From Candidatus Omnitrophota bacterium (GTDB taxonomy: Bacteria; Omnitrophota; Gorgyraeia; JABMQH01): DNA of 8,023 nucleotides. Under the pieces are notes generated by a model. The model saw nothing but the letters and a program-made list of their open reading frames with translations. It made no database searches and was not told the DNA's origin. The DNA lies in the NCBI GenBank assembly GCA_026387595.1, contig JAPLLL010000140.1, positions 1 through 8,023 of the forward strand, read 5' to 3'. A program made the position numbers and the translations under genes. Positions 1 to 6,499 of this stretch are shown in pieces. The first letter of the stretch is position 1. Each line of letters opens with the position of its first letter.

Positions 1-2
1 CC

Positions 3-1373
3 GCCGCCGTGGCCGCCTGCGAGCGCGTGTTCGCGCCCTGGATGGATCTTGAAGAGAAGATGAGGTCTGAGAAAATTCCTTTATTTTCCCTTGAATCTAA
101 AGCGCCTGTAAAAGATTTTGATATTGTTGCCTTCTCGGTGAATTACGAATTAAATTACACCAATCTCCTGAACATGCTTGATCTAAGCGGCATCCCTCTC
201 AGGGCTAACCAACGCGCAGAAGATCACCCGCTTGTAATAGCAGGCGGCCCGTGCACAGTGAATACCGCGCCGCTCGAGGCATTTATTGACGCGTTCGTTA
301 TCGGCGATGGCGAGGAAGTTATCCTTGAGATAGTTGATGCGTACAAAAAAGTTGCCGGTTGCCGGCCCGTCCCGGTCTGTGCGGCAAACGGCGGGCCGGG
401 GTTGCCAGTTGCCAGTTATGTCCCAAAATTTCCAAAGGAAATTAAGCGGAGGATTGTAAAAGATTTAGATAACGCGTTCTATCCCGTGAAGGAGCCCGTT
501 CCTTATATACAGATCATACACGACAGGATAACGCTTGAGATAATGCGCGGATGCCCGTTTGACTGCAAATTCTGCCAGACCAGCCGGCTGTACAGGCCCG
601 TGCGCATGCGGTCCAGAAAAAAAATACTTGAGCTCGCAAAAGAAATGTATCGGAACAGCGGTTATGAAGAGATCTCGCTGCTTTCGCTGTCAACCGCAAG
701 TTATCCCGGGATAGCGGCTCTTATAACAGAGTTGACAGAGGGGTTCAAGGAAAAAGGCGTCGGTATATCAATACCGTCGCTGCGCAGCAAGGATGTGCTG
801 AAAACGCTTCCTTCCATGATAGCCCAGGTAAGAAAGGCCGGCCTTACATTCGCGGTAGAGTCCGGCAGTGAAAGGCTGCGCAAATACATAGGCAAGGACA
901 TAGATATGGAGGAGGTCATACTTGCGTGTGATGAGGCGTTCAAGTCCGGCTGGCGGCTGGTTAAATTCTATTTTATGATAGGCCTGCCGACCGAGACAAA
1001 AAAAGACCTTGAAGGCATCCCCGTATTCATTAACCGGGTGCTTGCCCTGAAAAGTGGCACAGAGGTCTCGGTCTCGTTGAACGCGTTCGTGCCCAAGGCA
1101 GGGACCCCATTTGAAAATGAACCGATGGACAGCCTTGATTCGCTGTTTGAGAAGCAGCAATTCCTGAAAAAAGCGCTGCCCCGCCGCAGGGTGAACATGA
1201 AATTCAGCGATCCAAAGAGAGGTCTTCTGGAATGGAGATTCAATAAAAACAATAAGGCGTTGTCAGATGTCCTTTATGCCGCGTGGAAAAACGGCGCAAA
1301 GTTCGATTCCTGGCGCGAATGCTTCAGGTTTGATATCTGGGAGGATGCATTCCGACAGTCGGGGGTTGACTAA
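3..1373 (+). CDS. Radical SAM protein, TIGR03960-like (B12-binding-type N-terminal region), 5'-partial
   Basis: Likely an iron-sulfur radical S-adenosylmethionine enzyme of the uncharacterised TIGR03960 family; substrate unknown. The frame is open to the window edge and the first residues already match the interior of the family's N-terminal domain (ERVFAPW, then PLFSLES, GIPLRA, VIAGGPC and FVIGDGEE), so the real start is upstream and the GTG at 9 is not a credible start. Counting that GTG as residue 1, the 4Fe-4S motif CPFDCKFC has Cys182, Cys186 and Cys189, and GLPTET lies further on in the radical SAM barrel. The linker at about residues 115-137 is unusual and is encoded by a GC-rich palindrome with short repeats. 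The protein ends at a FRFDIWEDAF segment where, from memory, relatives continue with another cysteine-containing region, so it seems C-terminally short. Nothing links it functionally to the pilus genes downstream. Confidence 0.85.
   Translation, partial: AAVAACERVFAPWMDLEEKMRSEKIPLFSLESKAPVKDFDIVAFSVNYELNYTNLLNMLDLSGIPLRANQRAEDHPLVIAGGPCTVNTAPLEAFIDAFVIGDGEEVILEIVDAYKKVAGCRPVPVCAANGGPGLPVASYVPKFPKEIKRRIVKDLDNAFYPVKEPVPYIQIIHDRITLEIMRGCPFDCKFCQTSRLYRPVRMRSRKKILELAKEMYRNSGYEEISLLSLSTASYPGIAALITELTEGFKEKGVGISIPSLRSKDVLKTLPSMIAQVRKAGLTFAVESGSERLRKYIGKDIDMEEVILACDEAFKSGWRLVKFYFMIGLPTETKKDLEGIPVFINRVLALKSGTEVSVSLNAFVPKAGTPFENEPMDSLDSLFEKQQFLKKALPRRRVNMKFSDPKRGLLEWRFNKNNKALSDVLYAAWKNGAKFDSWRECFRFDIWEDAFRQSGVD
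351..414. repeat. Small GC-rich palindrome flanked by duplicated GTTGCC heptamers inside the radical SAM gene
   Basis: GTTGCCG occurs twice in tandem at 351-364 and GTTGCCA twice in tandem at 401-414. Between them lies an 8-bp perfect inverted repeat, CCGGCCCG at 362-369 and CGGGCCGG at 392-399, with a 22-nt loop. The segment is translated in frame as a Pro/Gly/Ala/Val-rich linker between the N-terminal domain and the radical SAM core. It may be a small in-frame palindromic insertion, but it could also be a chance GC-rich linker. Confidence 0.4.
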
Positions 1374-1393
1374 AAAAATATATCTGATATAAT
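1366..1393 (+). promoter_or_regulatory. Strong sigma70-type promoter for the pilT-led operon
   Basis: A -35 box TTGACT (1366-1371) is followed after 16 nt by TATAAT (1388-1393). A TG one base upstream (1385-1386) makes a full extended -10. The -35 overlaps the stop codon region of the radical SAM gene. Transcription should begin near 1400, giving a leader of about 28 nt before pilT. A second TATAAT at 1399-1404 lacks a well-spaced -35. The gap is AT-rich, unlike the coding DNA on either side. Confidence 0.7.
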
Positions 1394-1417
1394 TATCTTA
1401 TAATATAAAAACAACCA

Positions 1418-1423
1418 AGAGGG
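1418..1423 (+). promoter_or_regulatory. Ribosome binding site of pilT
   Basis: AGAGGG lies 5 nt before the ATG at 1429 and supports that start. It is a moderate Shine-Dalgarno match on the short leader predicted from the promoter. Confidence 0.55.
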
Positions 1424-1428
1424 CTCAA

Positions 1429-2496
1429 ATGGCAAAACCAAAAATAGAAGAACTGCTAAGGCTTACCGTTGAAAAAGGCGCGTCGGACCTGCACATAGGC
1501 GTAAATTCCCCACCGATCATACGTGTTGATGAAAAACTTATCAAGACCGAATCCGAATCGCTTTCAAAAGAAGCCGCTAAAGAGCTTGTCTACAGCATGC
1601 TTTCTTCCGAACGCATAAAACAGCTGGAAGAAGAAAAAGAGCTGGATTTTTCTTTTGAAAGGGAAGGCTTAAGCCGTTTCAGGGTCAATTGCTTCTGGCA
1701 AAGGGGATTTGTCGGCGCAAGCATCAGGGCGATACCGCTTGAAATAAGGACATTTGAGGAATGCGGTCTTCCGGTTGAGACCGTAAAGAATCTCTGCGCA
1801 AAGCCTAAAGGGCTCGTACTGATAACCGGCGCGACGGGCAGCGGTAAATCAACCACGCTTGCCGCAATGGTAGATTATATAAACACTAATAGCGCATGCC
1901 ACATCGTCACCATAGAGGACCCGATAGAGTACGTGCACCAGAACAAGCAGGCGCTTATTGACCAGCGTGAGGTCTACCAGGATACGCATTCATTTGCGGG
2001 CGCGCTAAAACATGTCCTGCGGCAGGACCCGGACGTGATATTGATCGGTGAAATGAGGGACCTTGAAACGATAGAGACGGCGCTTACATGCGCAGAGACC
2101 GGACATCTTGTTTTTGCGACGCTGCATACCTCGGACAGCGTTCAGACGATAAACAGGATAATAGACGTCTTCCCCGCCCACCAGCAGCAACAGATACGCA
2201 CGCAGCTTTCATTTGTATTAATAGGTATAATAGCGCAGCAGCTTATACCGAAAACGGACGCAGGCGGCAGGGTACTCGCTACGGAAGTAATGACCGCGAC
2301 GCCGGCCGTCAGGAGCCAGATAAGGGAATCGAAGGTGCACCAGATATATTCGGTTATACAGACGAGCCAGAGGGAAGGCATGTATACGATGAACCAATCG
2401 CTTTATGAGCTTTGCAAAAAGAATCTCATAGCTTACGACGAGGCGCTCGGCCGCACGATGGATACGGAAGACCTCGCGAGGTTGTTTAAAAAATAA
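1429..2496 (+). CDS. pilT: Type IV pilus retraction ATPase PilT
   Basis: Hexameric cytoplasmic ATPase expected to depolymerise type IV pili, giving retraction and twitching motility. At 355 residues it has the usual PilT length. Visible motifs are Walker A GATGSGKST (residues 134-142, Lys140), the Asp box around EDPIEY (Glu163, Asp164), Walker B DPDVILIGE (200-208, Glu208) and the His box TGHLVFATLHT (His226, His233). The C-terminal AVRSQIRE (293-300) matches the PilT signature AIRNLIRE at five of eight positions. There is no paired CxxC zinc motif, which separates it from the two PilB-like proteins downstream. The start is the first ATG after the promoter, preceded by AGAGGG. It heads the operon and its stop lies one base before the next start codon, so translational coupling is likely. 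PilU, a PilT paralogue, is an alternative, but the single copy and leading position favour PilT. Confidence 0.93.
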   Translation: MAKPKIEELLRLTVEKGASDLHIGVNSPPIIRVDEKLIKTESESLSKEAAKELVYSMLSSERIKQLEEEKELDFSFEREGLSRFRVNCFWQRGFVGASIRAIPLEIRTFEECGLPVETVKNLCAKPKGLVLITGATGSGKSTTLAAMVDYINTNSACHIVTIEDPIEYVHQNKQALIDQREVYQDTHSFAGALKHVLRQDPDVILIGEMRDLETIETALTCAETGHLVFATLHTSDSVQTINRIIDVFPAHQQQQIRTQLSFVLIGIIAQQLIPKTDAGGRVLATEVMTATPAVRSQIRESKVHQIYSVIQTSQREGMYTMNQSLYELCKKNLIAYDEALGRTMDTEDLARLFKK

Positions 2497-2497
2497 T

Positions 2498-2953
2498 ATG
2501 GTTGCATTCAGGCGGATAGTAGCAAAACAATTGGGTGAACTGCTTAAAGAGCGCAAGATAATCAGTGAAGCGCAGCTGCAGGAAGCCCTTAACATCCAAA
2601 GTTCGAAAGGCGGCCTGGTCGGCGAGATCCTGGTCAAGCTGGGCTACGCCAAAGAGGAAGAGATCGCCCAGGTCCTCACGGTCCAGTACGGATTCCCGTA
2701 TTTGCCGATGGATAATTATGAGATAGACCGCGAGATCATAAAGATACTGCCAGTTGAGACCGTGAAGAAATACGGTGCCATTCCGATCGATAAGATAGGC
2801 GCGACCCTGACGGTTGCAATGGTAAACCCGCTGAACGCATCCGCGCTTGAGGAAATAGAGAAACTGACCAAATGCACTGTTCAGCCTTTCATAACCACGT
2901 CCAGCAGTTTTCAGAAAGCACTTAAAAAATATTATCCGCCTTCGCCAACGTAG
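2498..2953 (+). CDS. Stand-alone MshEN (GspE/PilB N-terminal) domain protein
   Basis: A 151-residue protein made almost entirely of the domain (Pfam T2SSE_N/MshEN type) normally found at the N-terminus of PilB, GspE and MshE ATPases; it has no Walker motifs. Two 24-residue helical motifs are visible, residues 11-34 (beginning QLGELL, ending at Gln34) and 40-63 (ending at Gln63), separated by the expected five residues. A C-terminal alpha/beta part follows, including LPVETVKKYGAIPI and TVAMVNPLN. In proven c-di-GMP binders the motifs contain RLG; here the Arg positions are Gln11 and Leu40, and the Gly at position 10 of motif I is Lys20, so canonical ligand binding is doubtful. The ATG starts one base after the pilT stop with no good Shine-Dalgarno, which implies coupling to pilT. 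The last residues (PPSPT) come from a palindromic repeat. A role as adaptor or regulator of the adjacent ATPases is inference. Confidence 0.82.
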   Translation: MVAFRRIVAKQLGELLKERKIISEAQLQEALNIQSSKGGLVGEILVKLGYAKEEEIAQVLTVQYGFPYLPMDNYEIDREIIKILPVETVKKYGAIPIDKIGATLTVAMVNPLNASALEEIEKLTKCTVQPFITTSSSFQKALKKYYPPSPT

Positions 2954-3034
2954 CGATTCATGGCAGATATGCTTCGGCGGATAACCCGCCGTAGGCTATC
3001 TACTCTGTTTAGCCCCATACACGAAGGCGGGTTA
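2932..3034. repeat. Two-stem palindromic repeat element between the MshEN gene and the first pilB-like gene
   Basis: Two perfect 9-bp inverted repeats lie end to end. TTATCCGCC (2932-2940) pairs with GGCGGATAA (2976-2984). TAACCCGCC (2982-2990) pairs with GGCGGGTTA (3026-3034). They share the TAA at 2982-2984. A nested 5-bp pair, GGCTA (2994-2998) and TAGCC (3010-3014), sits in the second loop. The left arm supplies the last codons of the upstream gene. There is no T-run, so it is not a classical intrinsic terminator. It looks like a REP- or MITE-like dispersed palindromic element, but copy number elsewhere in the genome cannot be seen here. Confidence 0.65.
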
Positions 3035-3042
3035 CGCAAACA

Positions 3043-4788
3043 ATGACCCTATCCCTGAAAGAGGCGCTCGTAAAGGCTTTGCTTGGAAAAGGCCTGCTGA
3101 CCGAGGCCAGGCTTAAAGAGGCGCTTAAGATACAGGAACAAAAGGGAGGGGACCTGAAGGATATCCTTACAGGTTCGGGTTTTGTAAAAAGAGAAGACCT
3201 GATCTCTGTATTGAGCCAACATTACAGCATACCTCCGATAAACCTTGCCCGCCTTAAAATAGAACCCGATGTTTTGAAACTGGTGCCTGCGAAAGTGGCG
3301 CAGCACTACCGCATAATCCCCGTATCAAAAGTGGAAACCGTGCTGTCCGTTGCGGTAAGCGACCCGCTGAATATCTTTGCCCTCGACCATGTTGCGGCAA
3401 TGACCGGCCTTAAGGTTCTGCCTGTTCTGGCCGCTGAGGCCGATATAGAAAACGCCATTTCGGAGTATTATGAGGATTCCAGTTATGAAGAGATAGAAAA
3501 AGTGATCTCTGGTCTGTCTTCCTCGGACGTGTCAGTATCCATAGTGGAAGAATCAAAGCAGATGTTCCGCGATGCCGAACAGCTGCTGCAGGCCACAGAA
3601 AACGCGCCCGTAGTGAAACTGGCAAACCAGCTCCTGAGCAATGCCGTCCGGATGCGTTCAAGCGATATCCTGATAGAACCGTTTGAGGCTCAAACCAGGA
3701 TACGGTACAGGATCGATGGCCTTTTAAAGGAGGTGCAGGTCTTTCCGAAAGCGCTTCATGAGCCGGTAGTTTCGCGGTTTAAGATAATGTCCAGCCTGGA
3801 TATTTCAGAGCAGAGGCTGCCGCAGGACGGAAGATTTAAGATCAAGGTGCAGGGCAGGGAAGTGGATTTCAGGATCTCCGTCCTGCCTTCGGTCCTTGGC
3901 GAGAAAGTGGCGCTCAGGGTGCTTGATAAATCCATAGCCCAGCTTGATATAGCGATGCTGGGTTTTCACGATAGGGCGCAAAAAGACCTGAAAGAGGCCG
4001 TGGGAAAACCCCACGGCATGATCCTGATATGCGGCCCTACAGGGTCAGGCAAGACCACTACGCTTTACGCGCTTTTAAAACTTATCGAATCGCCGGAAGA
4101 TAATATCATTACCGTAGAGGACCCTATCGAATACCAGATGGAAGGCTTGAACCAGGTTTCAGCAAGGCCCGAGCTGGGTCTTACCTTTGCGAGCGCGCTG
4201 CGCTCGATCCTGCGGCAGGACCCCGACATAATAATGATCGGCGAAATACGCGATTACGAAACTGCAGACATATCCGTAAAAGCGGCGCTTACCGGGCATT
4301 TATTGCTTACGACCCTGCATACCACCACGGCAACAGGCGCCCTTGTGCGGCTAATAAATATAGGCATAGAACCGTTCCTGATATCTTCCTCCGTGATCCT
4401 TACCGCTGCCCAGCGGCTCGTCAGAAAGATCTGTCCCGACTGTAAGGCGCCGTACCAGTTGGACGAGGAACTGAAGGCAAGACTGGGGATCAAGGACAAG
4501 GGCAAGGTCACTTTATACCGCGGCAACGGCTGCCATTCCTGCATGAATACCGGATATAGAGGCAGGATAGCGCTTATTGAAACATTGATCGTGACGCCTG
4601 CCATACGCCAGTTGATAGACGAGAAGGCGCAGGAATACAAGATACGCGAACAGGCAAGAAAAGAAGGCATGGTCGGCTTACGAGAAGACGGCCTGGAAAA
4701 GGCAAAAAAAGGCGTTATCACCCTGGAAGAGGTGCTGCGTGTTACGGTCGGGGAACAGGATATCGAGACAAGAGTAAGCGGCGGTTAA
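3043..4788 (+). CDS. PilB/GspE-type pilus assembly ATPase, first paralogue
   Basis: Cytoplasmic secretion ATPase expected to drive pilin or pseudopilin polymerisation through the PilC/GspF platform. Its 581 residues are typical. Order: degenerate MshEN domain (about 1-145), acidic linker (to about 180), N2 domain with SSDILIEP (Leu210 where DIHIEP has His), Walker A GPTGSGKTTT (331-340, Lys337), Asp box EDPIEY, Walker B DPDIIMIGE (393-401, Glu401), His box TGHLLLTTLHT (His419, His426), then a tetracysteine zinc site (Cys464, Cys467, Cys497, Cys500). The usual HTND or HTNS after the His box is replaced by HTTT. All Walker residues are present, so it should be catalytic. The ATG at 3043 is the only start after an in-frame stop at 3010; AAGGCGG at 3024-3030 is a distant, imperfect ribosome site within the palindromic repeat. 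PilB and GspE cannot be told apart from sequence alone. Confidence 0.9.
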   Translation: MTLSLKEALVKALLGKGLLTEARLKEALKIQEQKGGDLKDILTGSGFVKREDLISVLSQHYSIPPINLARLKIEPDVLKLVPAKVAQHYRIIPVSKVETVLSVAVSDPLNIFALDHVAAMTGLKVLPVLAAEADIENAISEYYEDSSYEEIEKVISGLSSSDVSVSIVEESKQMFRDAEQLLQATENAPVVKLANQLLSNAVRMRSSDILIEPFEAQTRIRYRIDGLLKEVQVFPKALHEPVVSRFKIMSSLDISEQRLPQDGRFKIKVQGREVDFRISVLPSVLGEKVALRVLDKSIAQLDIAMLGFHDRAQKDLKEAVGKPHGMILICGPTGSGKTTTLYALLKLIESPEDNIITVEDPIEYQMEGLNQVSARPELGLTFASALRSILRQDPDIIMIGEIRDYETADISVKAALTGHLLLTTLHTTTATGALVRLINIGIEPFLISSSVILTAAQRLVRKICPDCKAPYQLDEELKARLGIKDKGKVTLYRGNGCHSCMNTGYRGRIALIETLIVTPAIRQLIDEKAQEYKIREQARKEGMVGLREDGLEKAKKGVITLEEVLRVTVGEQDIETRVSGG

Positions 4789-4791
4789 CCT

Positions 4792-4797
4792 GAGGAG
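4792..4797 (+). promoter_or_regulatory. Ribosome binding site of the second pilB-like gene
   Basis: GAGGAG ends only 2 nt before the ATG at 4800; reading GAGG (4792-4795) as the core gives 4 nt. The match is good but the spacing is shorter than usual. It lies just after the stop of the previous gene (4786-4788). Confidence 0.55.
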
Positions 4798-4799
4798 TT

Positions 4800-6497
4800 A
4801 TGGCGATTTTTTTAAAAGATAAGATCATAGAAGCGCTCAAGGCCCAACCGGGGTTTGACGAGAAAAAACTGAGTGCCGCGCTTAAACTCCAAAAAGAAAA
4901 AGGAGGCTCTCTCGGCAAGATCCTGGTTGCGACCGGCGCGATAACGAAAAAAGACCTCATGATGTTTTTAAGCAGCCAGCTCAATATCCCGCCCATAAAT
5001 CTGGCCAGGTACAGGCTGGATCCCGAGCTGCTGCATATATTTCCGGAAAAAATAATAAGAGAGCATAACGTCCTGCCCCTGTCAAAGATGGGGGACGTGG
5101 TGACGGTAGTGGTCTCCGACCCGCTTGACGTATTCATACTGGACAGGCTTTCAGCCATCACCCACTATCATATTGATGCGGTCCTCAGCTCCGAAGACGA
5201 TATAAAAACCGCGCTTGAAAGTTTTTACAGCGGCCGCGGCCTGGATATCAAGAAAACGCTGGATGAGATAAGCAGCTCAGAGGCCGGTATCGTGGAACTG
5301 GTGGGCGAGGAAAAACTGGACATAAAAGAAATCACGGAAAAGGTGAACCTTGCGCCCATTGTCAAGGTAGTGAACCTTATTATAATGGAAGCCCTGAAAA
5401 GGCGCGCAAGCGATATCCACATCGAACCTTCGGAAAAGGTGTTAAAGATCAGGTACAGGGTAGACGGCATCCTGCACGATGTCCTGGAGTTGCCCAAAAA
5501 GAGCCAGAACGCGGTTATCGCAAGGATAAAGATATTATCCAGGCTGGACATTACCCAGACGCTCACTCCCCAGGACGGCAGGTTTAAAATAAAGGCAGAA
5601 GGCAAACAGATAGACTTCAGGGTCTCCGTGCTGCCCACGGCATTCGGCGGGAAGATCGTCCTGAGGATCCTGGACAAAAGCTCGCTTGGCATGGGACTGG
5701 ATAACCTGGGATTTCTGCCCGAGTCCGCAGCGGTATTCAAGAAAGCGGTTTCAAGGCCCTACGGCATGCTTCTTGTCACCGGCCCTACGGGCAGCGGTAA
5801 ATCCACGACCCTTTACTCGATCTTGAACCAGTTGAACACGCCGGAGAGGAACATCGTTACCATAGAGGATCCGGTCGAGTACCAGATAGAGGGTATAACC
5901 CAGATACAGGCAAAGACAGAGATAGGCCTCACTTTTGCAAGCGGCCTGCGGTCTGTATTAAGGCAGAACCCTGATGTCATAATGATAGGAGAGATACGCG
6001 ATTTTGAAACGGCGGACATCGCCATAAAGGCATCGCTTACGGGCCAGATGGTATTCAGCACGCTTCACACGAATGACGCGCTGAGCGCGATAACGCGTCT
6101 GATGGACATGGGCGCAGAGCCTTTTCTTATTGCCTCGAGCCTTGTGTTCGTATGCGCGCAGCGTCTTTGCCGTAAGATCTGTTCCGCATGCAAAGAGGAA
6201 TATGATATTCCTAAAGCAGTGCTGGACCGGGCAGGGGTGGCCCCGGGCAGATTTTACAGGGGAAAAGGCTGCTCACGATGCAACAACACCGGTTTTGTAG
6301 GAAGGATGGCCATATTGGAGGCATTTTTGCTGGATGACGCGATAAGGGATATGATCATCAGAAAAGCCCCCGCGAATGATATGAAGGCCTATGCCGTAAA
6401 GCACGGCATGAAAACGTTAAGGGACGATGGAATGGAAAAATTTCTAATGGGGATCACTACGCTTGAAGAGATCTTAAGCGTAACATCGGAGGAATAG
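4800..6497 (+). CDS. PilB/GspE-type pilus assembly ATPase, second paralogue
   Basis: A second secretion ATPase in tandem with the first, collinear with it over the full length (565 residues). Order: MshEN domain (about 1-145; second motif well kept except Ser37 in the Arg position), linker, N2 domain with the usual SDIHIEP (His207), Walker A GPTGSGKST (328-336, Lys334), Asp box EDPVEY, Walker B NPDVIMIGE (390-398, Glu398), His box TGQMVFSTLHTND (Gln416 in place of the first His, His423 kept) and a zinc site (Cys461, Cys464, Cys491, Cys494). It is closer to the family consensus than its neighbour in the N2 domain and in HTND, but departs at the His box. It starts 11 nt after the previous stop and is 2 nt from the pilC start, so it is co-translated with both. 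It is probably the main assembly ATPase, though which paralogue serves which filament cannot be decided here. Confidence 0.9.
   Translation: MAIFLKDKIIEALKAQPGFDEKKLSAALKLQKEKGGSLGKILVATGAITKKDLMMFLSSQLNIPPINLARYRLDPELLHIFPEKIIREHNVLPLSKMGDVVTVVVSDPLDVFILDRLSAITHYHIDAVLSSEDDIKTALESFYSGRGLDIKKTLDEISSSEAGIVELVGEEKLDIKEITEKVNLAPIVKVVNLIIMEALKRRASDIHIEPSEKVLKIRYRVDGILHDVLELPKKSQNAVIARIKILSRLDITQTLTPQDGRFKIKAEGKQIDFRVSVLPTAFGGKIVLRILDKSSLGMGLDNLGFLPESAAVFKKAVSRPYGMLLVTGPTGSGKSTTLYSILNQLNTPERNIVTIEDPVEYQIEGITQIQAKTEIGLTFASGLRSVLRQNPDVIMIGEIRDFETADIAIKASLTGQMVFSTLHTNDALSAITRLMDMGAEPFLIASSLVFVCAQRLCRKICSACKEEYDIPKAVLDRAGVAPGRFYRGKGCSRCNNTGFVGRMAILEAFLLDDAIRDMIIRKAPANDMKAYAVKHGMKTLRDDGMEKFLMGITTLEEILSVTSEE
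6488..6492 (+). promoter_or_regulatory. Ribosome binding site of pilC/gspF
   Basis: A perfect GGAGG sits within the last codons of the upstream ATPase gene, 7 nt before the ATG at 6500. It is the best Shine-Dalgarno in the window and fixes this start. Confidence 0.75.
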
Positions 6498-6499
6498 AT

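Noticed and set aside
9..11. GTG at 9 as the start of the radical SAM gene
   Set aside because: The frame is open to the window edge and the residues just after it match the interior of the family's N-terminal domain, so the true start lies upstream.
1399..1404. Second TATAAT as an additional -10 box
   Set aside because: No -35 box sits 16-18 nt upstream; it is more likely part of the AT-rich start region of the first promoter.
2088..2408. 106-residue + strand frame inside pilT
   Set aside because: It overlaps the conserved His box and C-terminal domain of pilT in another frame, and has no credible ribosome site or motif.
2932..3034. Palindromes read as an intrinsic terminator or as a CRISPR repeat
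   Set aside because: No T-run follows either stem, and there are only two unequal palindromes with no regular spacers, so neither reading fits.
4254..4721. 155-residue open frame on the minus strand
   Set aside because: It is antisense to the Walker B to zinc-site region of the first ATPase and shows no domain of its own.
5225..5740. 171-residue open frame on the minus strand
   Set aside because: It lies wholly inside the well-supported second ATPase gene, has no recognisable motif, and its Ser-rich, low-complexity composition is that of an antisense shadow.
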